Below are positions 8,518 through 17,757 of a stretch of 35,317 nt of DNA, one piece after another. This stretch comes from WJMT01 sp964611275 (lineage in GTDB: Bacteria > Acidobacteriota > Aminicenantia > Aminicenantales > Aminicenantaceae). The stretch is taken from the NCBI GenBank assembly GCA_964611275.1, contig CAZSZS010000085.1, forward strand, positions 1 through 35,317. The letters run 5' to 3'. Each line of letters begins with the position of its first letter. The stretch's first letter is position 1. Under the pieces are notes generated by a model. It was not told the DNA's origin, ran no database searches, and worked only from the letters and a program-made list of their open reading frames with translations. A program made the translations under genes and the position numbers.

Positions 8518-9867
8518 ATGAGTTATGTTTCTTTAAGCGAGAAAGACAAAAAAGAGATGCTCAAAGCCCTAGGAGTGTCATCCCAAAAGGAGCTGTTTGA
8601 CTCCATTCCGGATGATATTAAGCTGAACCGGGATTTGAAGATTCCGCCAGCAAAGTCAGAACCAGAAATAATGGAATATTTTCATGAATGTGCCCGGAAA
8701 AACAGAAACAATGAATACCTATCCTTTCAGGGAGCCGGAGCTTACCAGCATTATATTCCTGCTGCCGTAGACTATTTGAGCAGCAGGGGAGAGTTTGTCA
8801 GCCCTTATACTCCTTATCAGGCAGAAGTCAGCCAGGGGACTCTGCAGTTGATATTTGAATTTCAAACGTTGATATGTCAATTGACAGGAATGGATATAGC
8901 CAATGCCTCTCTTTATGACGGGGCTTCAGGCACGGCTGAAGCCGTGTTGATGGCCATGCGCATCAATCGAAAGTCAAAGGTATTGGTTCCAAAAACGATC
9001 CATCCTCATTACAGGCAGGTCATCAAAACATATACCAGGAATCTTGGTATGGACGTCCGGGAGATCGGTTATGATGCTGCTGGAAGGATCGATACGGCTG
9101 AACTTGAAAAAAACCTGGATGACAATACTTCGGCAGTAGTGTGCCAGTCTCCAAATTTTTTCGGTACTATTGAAGATTTAGAAAAAATTTCAGCTTATGC
9201 CCATGAAAAACAAGCCCTGTCTATAGCGGTATCTGCCGAAGCCAGCTCTTTTGGCCTGCTTAAGGCTCCGGGCGAGATGGGAGCGGATATCACAACAGGA
9301 GAGGCCCAGTCCTTTGGAATACCTTTAAGTTTCGGCGGCCCTTACTTAGGGTTTATGGCCTGCAAAAAGGAATTTTTAAGGCAGTTTCCAGGCCGGATTT
9401 CAGGAGAAACACAAGATATCGACGGAAATCGGGGATTTGTCCTGACTTTGTCTACCAGAGAACAGCATATAAGAAGGGAAAGAGCTACTTCTAACATATG
9501 CACGAATCAAGCGCTGTGCGCTCTCAGGGCAACCATATTCCTGGAACTCCTTGGAGAGAATGGATTAAGGGAGTGGGCGCGGCAGAATATACAGAAAGCC
9601 AATTATGCTTTTGACCTTTTCAAAGACATCCGTGGAGTCAGTGCTGCGTTTTCCGGAGAGATATATAATGAATTCGTTATTAAGACAGAGAAAAAGTGGA
9701 AAGAAGTCGAAAATGAATTCATGAGAAAAAATATCATTCCGGGCATTTCTCTTAAGAGGTTTTATCCTGAGCTCGATAGCTGCGGTCTGGTATGCGTGAC
9801 CGAAGTGAGTCAGAAAAAGGATATAGATCGATTTGCAGGGATTTTGACTGACATGTTGGCGTCCTGA
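8518..9867 (+). CDS. gcvPA: Glycine dehydrogenase (decarboxylating) subunit 1
   Basis: N-terminal half of the split P protein. With GcvPB it decarboxylates glycine and passes the aminomethyl group to lipoyl-GcvH. The 449 residues fit the usual 440-450 for split-type bacteria. Recognised by MSYVSLSEKDKKEMLKALG, FQGAGAYQHYIPAAVDYL, SPYTPYQAEVSQGTLQ and YDGASGTAEAVLMAMR, and by FPGRISGETQDIDGNRGFVLTLSTREQHIRRERATSNICTN shortened here to its key pieces GRISGET, REQHIRR and ATSNICTN. This subunit lacks the PLP lysine, as expected. The gene is 21 bases after gcvH and 25 before gcvPB. Confidence 0.96.
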   Translation: MSYVSLSEKDKKEMLKALGVSSQKELFDSIPDDIKLNRDLKIPPAKSEPEIMEYFHECARKNRNNEYLSFQGAGAYQHYIPAAVDYLSSRGEFVSPYTPYQAEVSQGTLQLIFEFQTLICQLTGMDIANASLYDGASGTAEAVLMAMRINRKSKVLVPKTIHPHYRQVIKTYTRNLGMDVREIGYDAAGRIDTAELEKNLDDNTSAVVCQSPNFFGTIEDLEKISAYAHEKQALSIAVSAEASSFGLLKAPGEMGADITTGEAQSFGIPLSFGGPYLGFMACKKEFLRQFPGRISGETQDIDGNRGFVLTLSTREQHIRRERATSNICTNQALCALRATIFLELLGENGLREWARQNIQKANYAFDLFKDIRGVSAAFSGEIYNEFVIKTEKKWKEVENEFMRKNIIPGISLKRFYPELDSCGLVCVTEVSQKKDIDRFAGILTDMLAS

Positions 9868-9892
9868 TAAATGGAGAAGAAAGGAATTTAAG

Positions 9893-11335
<1,443 letters not shown>

Positions 11336-11348
11336 GAGAAAGAGACCT

Positions 11349-12194
11349 ATGAGCATTCAAAATCTGATTATGAAACTTCAGGAATTTTGGGCTGGCCAGG
11401 GCTGTTATCTGGCACAGCCCTATGATGTGGAGGTCGGAGCTGGAACCATGACTCCGGACACGTTCTTCAGAGTGATTGACAAAAAAGCCTGGAAGGTGGC
11501 GTATGTCCAGCCATCCAGGAGACCCACGGACGGAAGATTTGGGGAGAATCCGCATAGAGTCCAGAAGCATTTTCAGTTTCAGGTTATCATGAAGCCCTCT
11601 CCGTCAGACATACAGGAGAAATATTTGGAAAGCCTGAAATTTTTGGGAATCAAGTTAGAGGAACATGACATCAGATTTGACGAAGACAATTGGGAGTCAC
11701 CGACCATAGGTGCATGGGGAGTCGGATGGCAGGTGCTGCTGGATGGGCTTGAGATCGCACAGTTCACCTACTTCCAGCAGGCCGGAGGCCAGGAGATGTC
11801 CCCGGTTCCTGTGGAGATAACCTATGGGCTTGAGAGGTTGGAAATGTTTCTGGAAGGAGTCGATAATATATATGACTTGAAGTGGTCCGAAGATGTGACA
11901 TACAGGGACCTGAGACTTCTGGAAGAAAAGGAATTTTCAGAGTACAATTTTAACCAGGCCGATATCAATGCGCTGCACACATCCTTTTCAATGAATGTTC
12001 GGGAAGCAAGGAAATTGATAAGAAAAGGCCTCCTTTTTCCCGCCTATGATATGTGTTTGAAATGCTCGCATATATTCAATCTTCTTGATTCTCGCGGCGC
12101 CATCAGTGTGACAGAAAGAGTCAAGATCATTTCCCAGATCAGGGCCCTGGTTATAAAAATAGCTGAAAGTTATACGGCTGGAAAGGAGTCTTAG
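11349..12194 (+). CDS. glyQ: Glycyl-tRNA synthetase alpha subunit
   Basis: Catalytic subunit of the bacterial alpha2-beta2 class II glycyl-tRNA synthetase. The 281 residues are slightly short of the usual 290-300. Diagnostic segments are QEFWAGQGCYLAQPYDVEVGAG at its core positions (FWAGQGC, QPYD), AYVQPSRRPTDGRFGENPHR, and FTYFQQAGG with YGLERLEMFL. It lies 13 bases after gcvPB and five before glyS. Placing charging genes directly behind glycine cleavage genes suggests shared expression responding to glycine. Confidence 0.97.
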   Translation: MSIQNLIMKLQEFWAGQGCYLAQPYDVEVGAGTMTPDTFFRVIDKKAWKVAYVQPSRRPTDGRFGENPHRVQKHFQFQVIMKPSPSDIQEKYLESLKFLGIKLEEHDIRFDEDNWESPTIGAWGVGWQVLLDGLEIAQFTYFQQAGGQEMSPVPVEITYGLERLEMFLEGVDNIYDLKWSEDVTYRDLRLLEEKEFSEYNFNQADINALHTSFSMNVREARKLIRKGLLFPAYDMCLKCSHIFNLLDSRGAISVTERVKIISQIRALVIKIAESYTAGKES

Positions 12195-12199
12195 CTCGT

Positions 12200-14287
12200 A
12201 TGGAACTTTTACTGGAGATCAACACAGAAGAGATGCCAGCTCTTCATGTGAAAACAGCTTTGGATCAGTTGAAACAAGGGCTTTACAGCAAACTTGTAGA
12301 TGTCCATTTGGTTGACAAGACGAACGAACCCGGGAATATCCAGACTTTCGGGACATGCAGAAGGCTGGTTTTGTATGGGGAGATCGTATCGAAGCAGCAG
12401 CCTAAACAAGAAATCGTCATAGGGCCTCCCAAAAAAGCCGCATTTGATGAGAATAACAATCCTACCTCTGCAGCTAAGGGATTTGCAAAGTCAAACAATG
12501 TTGAAGTCAGTGACCTGGAGGTCATAAAAAATAAAAAGGGTGAATATGTCGGAGTCAAGAAATCAATCAAAGGAAAAGAGGCGGAAGAACTGCTGAAGTC
12601 ACTTCTTCCGGAACTGATTGAGGGACTTTCTTTTCCTAAGATGATGAGATGGGGGCAGAGCGCTCTGCGTTTTTCCAGGCCGATAAAAAATATTCTTTGT
12701 TTGGCAAGCGGAGAAGTCATCCCTTTTAAGGTTGGAGATGTCCAGGCAACTCATTACACATACGGCCACAAGCTGTTTTTCCCGGAACGAATCAAGGTCA
12801 GCTCATTCAAGGATTATTTGTCCAAACTCAAACAAAAAAGGGTCATCATAGATGCCGGGGAAAGAAAACAAAGGATTGAAGAACAGATAAAGGAAAAGCT
12901 CGCTCCTCTGGATGCCCGCATTTATCCTGATAAAGAGCTCCTGGATAAGGTCACTTATGACGTGGAATATCCCTTTGTTTTTATAGGAGAATTTCCGGAG
13001 GATTACCTGAAATTACCCATTGAGGTCCTGAGCACCGCCATGAAGGTGGGGCAGAACCTGTTTTCAGTAGTGGATAAAAGCAAAAAGCAGCTCCCTTTGT
13101 TCGTCGGTGTGTCTGACGGAAGCCCCGATAAAAACCTGCTGGTAAAAAAGGGAAACGAAAGAGTGCTGAAAGCAAGACTTGAAGACGCCCGTTTTTTCTG
13201 GAAACATGACTTAGAAGAATCCCTGATAGAAAAAAAATCTCTCCTCAGCAGGATCCTTCATCAGGAAAAATTAGGAAATTATAAAGAGAAGACGTCAAGG
13301 ATCAGACAGATCGCTCAATATCTTTCGAAAAAAACCGGTGTTAAGGGGGAGAAACTCCTCCTGCAGTCTGCGGAGCTGTGTAAAGTAGATCTGATCACGG
13401 AAATGGTCAGAGAGTTTCCTTCTCTGCAAGGAAAAACCGGAGGGCTTTATGCAAAAGAGCAGGGCTACCCGGAAAAGGTCTGGAAAGCAGTTTATGAACA
13501 CTACCAGCCTGCCAGCCAGGACGATCCCACTCCTTCTACTGTGAACGGGGCTGTTCTCTCCATTGCCGATAAGATCGATTCCATAGTAGGGGCATTCGGG
13601 ATCGGGATAGAGGTTTCAGGGTCCAAAGATCCTTTTGGATTGAGAAGAAACGCACAGGGCATCTGCAGGACCGTTCTTGACCAAAAAATAAGTCTCTCCT
13701 TATCCCATCTGATCCAAAAAACCATCTTGGAGTACAAAAAGCTCCTGGATGTACCTGAGGAAGAGGTCATAAAACAATGTGAGGCCTTTTTTAAGGACCG
13801 CCTCAGCCATCTTTATGAAAAACAGGGTTACCGGTATGATCTGGTGAACGCAGCCCTTGGAGCAGGATTTGATAATATATATTATTCTTTTCTAAGGCTG
13901 AAAGCTCTGGATGAGATAAAGGACAGCCCTGAATTCAATTCATTGATCATTGTTGTCAAGAGAGTGAACAATATACTCAGAGGACAGCCAAAAAGGAAAA
14001 TGAATCAGGACCTTTTTATCGAAAAAGAGGAAATAAAGCTGTATACGGATTATTCCACGCTGAAAGAAAAAATAATGCCTTTGATCTCAACAGGGGATTT
14101 CCGTAAAGCCCAGGATTATATCCTTGAGATCAGATCGACCATAGACAGCTTTTTCGATCATGTCCTGGTGATGGCTGATGACCCGAAGCAGAGAAAAAAC
14201 AGGCTTGCGCTCCTCCGGGCAGTCAGCCGTTTGTTTTTAAAAGTGGCGGACTATTCCCAAGTCGTCGTGGATATGGATAATTTATAA
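12200..14287 (+). CDS. glyS: Glycyl-tRNA synthetase beta subunit
   Basis: Beta subunit that binds and positions tRNA-Gly (695 residues, normal about 690). Starts MELLLEINTEEMPALHVKTA. It carries FSRPIKNILCL, HD-like central region (EHYQPASQDDPTPST, LSIADKIDSIVGAFG, SGSKDPFGLRR) and a C-terminal anticodon-binding (DALR-like) helical region. The ribosome binding site AAGGAG lies in the end of glyQ. The last residues are DMDNL: the DNA encoding this tail and the stop codon belongs to a 43-bp sequence repeated exactly at 14531-14573, so the 3' end appears to have been shaped by the repeat element that follows. Confidence 0.97.
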   Translation: MELLLEINTEEMPALHVKTALDQLKQGLYSKLVDVHLVDKTNEPGNIQTFGTCRRLVLYGEIVSKQQPKQEIVIGPPKKAAFDENNNPTSAAKGFAKSNNVEVSDLEVIKNKKGEYVGVKKSIKGKEAEELLKSLLPELIEGLSFPKMMRWGQSALRFSRPIKNILCLASGEVIPFKVGDVQATHYTYGHKLFFPERIKVSSFKDYLSKLKQKRVIIDAGERKQRIEEQIKEKLAPLDARIYPDKELLDKVTYDVEYPFVFIGEFPEDYLKLPIEVLSTAMKVGQNLFSVVDKSKKQLPLFVGVSDGSPDKNLLVKKGNERVLKARLEDARFFWKHDLEESLIEKKSLLSRILHQEKLGNYKEKTSRIRQIAQYLSKKTGVKGEKLLLQSAELCKVDLITEMVREFPSLQGKTGGLYAKEQGYPEKVWKAVYEHYQPASQDDPTPSTVNGAVLSIADKIDSIVGAFGIGIEVSGSKDPFGLRRNAQGICRTVLDQKISLSLSHLIQKTILEYKKLLDVPEEEVIKQCEAFFKDRLSHLYEKQGYRYDLVNAALGAGFDNIYYSFLRLKALDEIKDSPEFNSLIIVVKRVNNILRGQPKRKMNQDLFIEKEEIKLYTDYSTLKEKIMPLISTGDFRKAQDYILEIRSTIDSFFDHVLVMADDPKQRKNRLALLRAVSRLFLKVADYSQVVVDMDNL

Positions 14288-14308
14288 AAGATGCCGATAC
14301 ATTATTCA
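14266..14308 (+). repeat. 43-bp direct repeat, copy 1 (covers glyS stop)
   Basis: An exact 43-bp sequence beginning CGTGGATATGGATAATTTAT and ending CATTATTCA. It starts inside glyS, contains its stop codon (14285-14287) and recurs without mismatch at 14531-14573, 265 bases downstream. A partial third copy (CGTGGATATGG, one changed base, then TAATTTATAAA) begins at 14589. Confidence 0.95.
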
Positions 14309-14410
14309 GTATTAGAGTTGCTTTTCGCAAGTATTGTTGTTTGCTTTTTAAGCCTTATACTTGAGGTGGATCATAGAGAGCATATTTTATTATATTATCG
14401 GCATCTTTTA
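14285..14410. repeat. 126-bp segment with perfect 15-bp terminal inverted repeats
   Basis: TAAAAGATGCCGATA at 14285-14299 is the exact reverse complement of TATCGGCATCTTTTA at 14396-14410. A further direct copy of the left arm lies at 14550-14564 within the second 43-bp repeat. The 96 bases between the arms are AT rich and contain no credible gene. The layout resembles a miniature inverted-repeat element (MITE). Confidence 0.7.
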
Positions 14411-14419
14411 CCTTACAGG

Positions 14420-14517
14420 CGAGCCGCTATCACCGTATCTGCGTCGTTACAGGGCATTTGCAGTGAGAGACCACAGCTTCATGCCCTGTGCCTCGCATCT
14501 ACGGCAATTTCGACTCG
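14420..14517. repeat. 98-bp imperfect palindrome (REP/MITE-like hairpin)
   Basis: Two arms face each other around a 23-base loop (14458-14480). Paired blocks from the outside in: CGAGCCG (14420-14426) with CGACTCG (14511-14517), CCGTA (14433-14437) with TACGG (14500-14504), TGCG with CGCA, and nine perfect pairs ACAGGGCAT (14449-14457) with ATGCCCTGT (14481-14489). It is noticeably more GC rich than its surroundings. It could fold as DNA or RNA and is non-coding as far as can be seen. Confidence 0.75.
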
Positions 14518-14607
14518 TAAATTACCATACCGTGGATATGGATAATTTATAAAAGATGCCGATACATTATTCATTTAAATTACCATACCGTGGATATGGT
14601 TAATTTA
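14518..14607. repeat. Two tandem short palindromes
   Basis: TAAATTACCATA (14518-14529) faces TATGG-A-TAATTTA (14537-14549), and the same arms recur at 14576-14587 and 14595-14607. Each has a seven-base loop CCGTGGA and a one-base bulge. The right arm equals the start of the 43-bp repeat. A diverged fourth half-copy (GATATGGTATAAATTTA) overlaps the -10 of the pilZ promoter. Confidence 0.8.
14531..14573 (+). repeat. 43-bp direct repeat, copy 2
   Basis: Exact second copy of 14266-14308. Unlike copy 1 it is preceded by the inverted arm TAAATTACCATA, so here the repeat forms a palindrome. This supports the idea that copy 1 is a truncated junction with glyS. Confidence 0.95.
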
Positions 14608-14614
14608 TAAAGGA

Positions 14615-14642
14615 TTGACTTTTAGAGAAGATATGGTATAAA
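14615..14642 (+). promoter_or_regulatory. Promoter of the PilZ gene
   Basis: TTGACT (14615-14620), 16 bases, TATAAA (14637-14642): five of six matches in each hexamer. It starts eight bases after the last repeat arm, and its -10 lies in sequence resembling the repeat. About 50 bases of leader follow before pilZ with a good AAGGAG ribosome binding site. Confidence 0.65.
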
Positions 14643-14695
14643 TTTAGGAAGATCAACAAGAAAATGATTCATGGGAATTCAAGAAGGAGTCTTTT

Positions 14696-15142
14696 ATGGA
14701 AAAAAAAGGTATAGAGAGAAGAGCCTGCATTCGATTTGAGATTCCAGGCGCTACAGTTAACTATAAGATCTTCCGTATTTCTCCAAAATTAAAAAGTACG
14801 TATGGCGAAGAATTCTGCCCTATGCTCGACGTGAGCCGGGGAGGACTCCGGTTTGTCTGCCAGAATAAACTTGAGATAAATGCAAGAATTAAAATGAAAG
14901 TATCCGTGCCCGGGGAGAGAATCCCTCTGGAGATTCTGGGAAAGGTCAGGTGGTCTGCGCCCAACCCGGGAAAAAGCTATAAATACCAGGCCGGCGTTCA
15001 GTTCAATCCCTACGGTGAGAAAAAGAAGCAAAACTACCCCGGAAACCTCGTTAAAATAATTGCTTTGGAGCAAAAGTTTGCTGAAGAAGGAGCAGGTTCT
15101 GAAGACAACGGAAGAGGCGGGGATTTTGAAGTAGACGGATAA
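14696..15142 (+). CDS. PilZ domain protein (c-di-GMP receptor)
   Basis: A 148-residue cytoplasmic protein consisting of a single PilZ domain (about residues 7-110) and a short acidic tail. Both c-di-GMP contacts are present: RxxxR at R9-R13 (RACIR) and DxSxxG at D45-G50 (DVSRGG). It should therefore bind c-di-GMP. The output partner is unknown; stand-alone PilZ proteins often control motility, polysaccharide synthesis or protein-protein contacts. The gene is monocistronic with its own strong promoter and is convergent with frdA. The tail residues GAGSEDNGRGGDFEVDG are low complexity. Confidence 0.9.
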   Translation: MEKKGIERRACIRFEIPGATVNYKIFRISPKLKSTYGEEFCPMLDVSRGGLRFVCQNKLEINARIKMKVSVPGERIPLEILGKVRWSAPNPGKSYKYQAGVQFNPYGEKKKQNYPGNLVKIIALEQKFAEEGAGSEDNGRGGDFEVDG

Positions 15143-15203
15143 ATACACAACAAGTAAAGACTGAAAAGTCAGCCGTTTAACCTCAATGAGATTTTATATT
15201 GGA

Positions 15204-15232
15204 AAAGGACCGGCTTATATAATCCGACCTTT
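15204..15232. terminator. Possible shared terminator between pilZ and frdA
   Basis: AAAGG-AC-CGG and CCG-A-CCTTT form an imperfect hairpin around a ten-base AT loop, overlapping the frdA stop codon. It has U-rich sequence on one side and A-rich on the other, so it may serve both convergent units. The stem is short and mismatched. Confidence 0.35.
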
Positions 15233-16892
15233 ATTTAAAAACATCGATCATCCTGGCTAATGCTGCTTTTCCTCTATAGTCAGGAAGAAGGATAGGAGCC
15301 CTCCTATCTGTTTTTATGCCCGCATCCTTGAGCTGCTTTATGTATTTTTTAGTGTGTTCCAGAGTTAGTTTTAGAGTGGGATTGTTCTTTTTTACATATT
15401 CTGCCGTAGATATTCCTGCTCTTCTTCCAAACACCATAGTATCAAGAGTTGAATTTCCCATGAGTCTGTTTTTACCGTGTACTCCTCCGGAGACTTCACC
15501 AGCGACCCAAAGACCGTCAAGATTTGTTTTTCCCCAAGGGTCGGTCTCGACTCCTCCGTTTTGGTAATGGAGAGTGGGAAAGACCAGAACAGGGTCTTTT
15601 CTCATGTCGATATCAAACCGATTGTACATTCTTCTCATTCCCGGGAAAGCCTTATCTATATATCCATCTCCGTTTTTAATATCGATAAGGGGAGTGTCCA
15701 GCCAAATACCTCTTAGACCTGTTGGCGTGGTGATTCCTTTCTCTTTAACATAACATTCTTTAATAAACGATGAGGCCTCAACATCTCGCGGTTCAAGGGG
15801 AAACACAAACGCTTCTCCGTCTTTATTAACAGGCTGAGCTCCTGAACTTCTGAGCTTTTCTGTGAGAAGATAGCCAATGATTTGGATAGGATAAGCAGCA
15901 CCGGTTGGATGATATTGAACGGTATCTATGTCTCTCAACTTAGCGCCGGCATGGTAAGCCAGAACCACTCCATCACAGGTGGCTCCATAATGGTTAGTGG
16001 TAGGAAAGCCCCTGATATGAAGTCTTCCAAATCCTCCTGTGGCGAGGATAGTGGCCTTTGCTTTGACTATTTTATATTCTCCTGTTTCAATGTTCCAGAG
16101 AACAGCGCCTGTGACTCTGCCTTTTCCATCTGTAAGCAGCTCAACCGCAGGGTAATGTTCAATGCAGGGGATTTCTCTATTGCGAAATTCGTCTCTTATG
16201 ACTCTAAATTCCTCAAGGCCTGTATAATCTCTGCAGGAATGAAGTCTTCTTATGGAAGTACCTCCTCCCCATTTCTCAACAAAATCTCCATTTTTTTCGC
16301 GGTCGATGATGGCTCCCAGTTTTAGAAGCCACTGCATGATGAGAGGGGCATCTTCAACCAGGCCTTTGAGAACATCAGGTTTATTAGCATAATGCCCTCC
16401 TCCCATGGTGTCCAAATAATGCTTGAATAAAGAATCATTAGGTCTGTCAGCGGCTTGCGTTCCTCCTTCTGCCATGATTGAATTCGCATCACCGTGTCTT
16501 AACTTATTGGCGAGAAGGATATCTTTTGTTTTAACTCCGCTATCATTAGCCCAGATCGCTGCGCTTGTTCCTGCGAGCCCTCCGCCGATTATCAGAATTT
16601 CAGTGCTAAAATCGGCATTGGAAAGATCAACATCGTTCTCTTCAATAAGAGGGTAAGCTTCGAGCAGATCCAATACTTCAATGGGACCGATGTCTCCTTT
16701 ATTGGGCCCAATGGATAATTTTCTTTTTCCGCCTGGAGCGAAATCCGGATGAAGCTGGAGCACTTCTTTTTGTTCTTCCGGAGTGAATGCTGGGGGAGTG
16801 TAATCTTTCCTCTTCATCCTGGTTTTTTCGACCTTTTTTATAGACTCACGCATATATTCTGGGTAACCCCCAATAAGTTTCATTTCAGCCAT
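15231..16892 (-). CDS. Soluble fumarate reductase/succinate dehydrogenase-type flavoprotein
   Basis: FAD enzyme of the FrdA/SdhA/TfrA superfamily, last gene of the redox cluster. The start at 16892 (MAEMKLIGGYPEYM) has AAGGAG six bases upstream and lies 16 bases after frdB; an upstream start inside frdB lacks this. 553 residues. The FAD motif IIGGGLAGTSAA begins near residue 101, after an unusual 95-residue N-terminal extension. Dicarboxylate-site residues are all present: H328 (HPTG), E345 and R348 (TEKLR), R369 (PRDV), H442 (HYQNGG) and R476 (HGKNRLMGNS). The covalent-FAD His of FrdA is replaced by N137, so flavin is probably non-covalent. Only about 60 residues follow GRRAG, where FrdA normally has a long helical domain. 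It probably interconverts fumarate and succinate with FrdB; direction unknown. Confidence 0.85.
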   Translation of the reverse strand: MAEMKLIGGYPEYMRESIKKVEKTRMKRKDYTPPAFTPEEQKEVLQLHPDFAPGGKRKLSIGPNKGDIGPIEVLDLLEAYPLIEENDVDLSNADFSTEILIIGGGLAGTSAAIWANDSGVKTKDILLANKLRHGDANSIMAEGGTQAADRPNDSLFKHYLDTMGGGHYANKPDVLKGLVEDAPLIMQWLLKLGAIIDREKNGDFVEKWGGGTSIRRLHSCRDYTGLEEFRVIRDEFRNREIPCIEHYPAVELLTDGKGRVTGAVLWNIETGEYKIVKAKATILATGGFGRLHIRGFPTTNHYGATCDGVVLAYHAGAKLRDIDTVQYHPTGAAYPIQIIGYLLTEKLRSSGAQPVNKDGEAFVFPLEPRDVEASSFIKECYVKEKGITTPTGLRGIWLDTPLIDIKNGDGYIDKAFPGMRRMYNRFDIDMRKDPVLVFPTLHYQNGGVETDPWGKTNLDGLWVAGEVSGGVHGKNRLMGNSTLDTMVFGRRAGISTAEYVKKNNPTLKLTLEHTKKYIKQLKDAGIKTDRRAPILLPDYRGKAALARMIDVFK

Positions 16893-16908
16893 TTTTTTCT
16901 CCTTATTG

Positions 16909-17664
16909 CTAGTCTGATTCCCTTTCTCTTTCAGCATATAGCTTTTCGAGTTCCTTTTTGCTAGCTTTCATAATTTTTTCCATGTCCATTTCGAATTTAC
17001 CCTCATTTATTTCTTTGACTCTTTTTTTGAGGTATTCCGGTTGTGGAAACTCATACCTTCCGTACATTCTTCTTGCCAGCTGGGCAATATGATATTGGAC
17101 TAACTCTGAAGGGCATCTTGCTGCACAGAGTCCGCACTGGATGCAGTCAAAAGATTCTTCAGCCGCTTTATCAAAGTCTCCTTTTAGGGCGGCTTGAACG
17201 TAATCCATGACCTCCAGATCTTGTGGGCATGCCTTGGTGCAGGTATTACAGGAAACACACCGGGCAATGTCTGGATAAAATTTAAGAATTACATTGACAT
17301 CATATTTTTCTTTTTCGATGTTATAGATAGCTTTTTCCGCAGGGACAAAAGGTATTTGGACCAGATACATCTCATCCTCGACTCTTGTTTGACAGGCCAT
17401 TCCGGTTTGTAATTTGTAATCGCCTTTTTTCCTATATACGGTAGAGCAGGCTCCACAGAATCCCTGGCGGCATCCGACGCCTCTTACAAATTTGTATCCG
17501 GCAAATTCCATGGCCGTCAGGATGGTAAGGTCAGCCGGGACTTTATAGGCTCTCCCCATTATATAAATGGTCACCCAATGCTTAATATCTTTTGCATCAA
17601 CGCCGGTGGTTACGGACTTAGCTGAATCAGCAATTCTGTCCATTATACTCAATTTCTTATTCAT
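16909..17664 (-). CDS. Fumarate reductase-type iron-sulfur subunit (FrdB/TfrB-like)
   Basis: Electron-transfer partner of the flavoprotein, 251 residues. The N-terminal plant-type [2Fe-2S] domain has C65, C70, C73 and C91 (CRQGFCGAC...MACQT). The C-terminal part has two complete CxxCxxCxxxCP motifs, C136/139/142/146 and C174/177/180/184, suggesting two [4Fe-4S] clusters, whereas classical FrdB carries one [4Fe-4S] and one [3Fe-4S]. It lacks the CCG domains fused to methanogen TfrB; those are encoded separately as HdrB. AAGGAGG lies before the ATG. There is no membrane anchor gene (frdCD or sdhCD) nearby, so FrdAB is predicted soluble. The C-terminal 40 residues are Lys/Glu-rich helix. Confidence 0.88.
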   Translation of the reverse strand: MNKKLSIMDRIADSAKSVTTGVDAKDIKHWVTIYIMGRAYKVPADLTILTAMEFAGYKFVRGVGCRQGFCGACSTVYRKKGDYKLQTGMACQTRVEDEMYLVQIPFVPAEKAIYNIEKEKYDVNVILKFYPDIARCVSCNTCTKACPQDLEVMDYVQAALKGDFDKAAEESFDCIQCGLCAARCPSELVQYHIAQLARRMYGRYEFPQPEYLKKRVKEINEGKFEMDMEKIMKASKKELEKLYAERERESD

Positions 17665-17694
17665 GCATTCCTCCTTGAAAAACCAAGAAAATGG

Positions 17695-17748
17695 TTACAC
17701 ATATTCAAGTTTATCATCAATAATGATTTTGGGTTCAAAATTTTCCAT
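17695..17748 (-). CDS. Possible 17-residue ORF between hdrA and frdB
   Basis: Starting nine bases after the hdrA stop, an ATG opens a frame reading MENFEPKIIIDDKLEYV and a TAA. The gap between hdrA and frdB (93 bases) is the largest inside the distal half of the cluster, and this frame fills most of it. No ribosome binding site is seen, so it would depend on coupling to hdrA. It may be chance, or a remnant of a larger gene. Confidence 0.2.
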   Translation of the reverse strand: MENFEPKIIIDDKLEYV

Positions 17749-17757
17749 TTTTTTGGC

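Larger units (their letters stand above)
14285..14607. mobile_element. Composite non-autonomous repeat element after glyS
   Basis: Everything between glyS and the pilZ promoter is built from nested inverted and direct repeats, with no transposase and no supported reading frame. Short frames at 14291-14545 and 14361-14552 lack ribosome binding sites and cross the palindromes. The simplest reading is a MITE/REP-type insertion with internal duplication. This accounts for most of the 408-base gene-free stretch 14288-14695. Confidence 0.55.

Noticed and set aside
14291..14552. Two small frames in the glyS-pilZ interval
   Set aside because: They cross the palindromes and direct repeats, have no ribosome binding site and no homologue I recognise.
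15231..16892. L-aspartate oxidase (NadB) or APS reductase alpha (AprA)
   Set aside because: Non-covalent flavin would fit, but there is a dedicated [2Fe-2S]/[4Fe-4S] FrdB partner, no nadA/nadC or aprB gene, and the full fumarate-site residues are present.
16892..16937. Upstream frdA start inside frdB
   Set aside because: It has no ribosome binding site and adds 15 unconserved residues; the ATG at 16892 has AAGGAG at proper distance.
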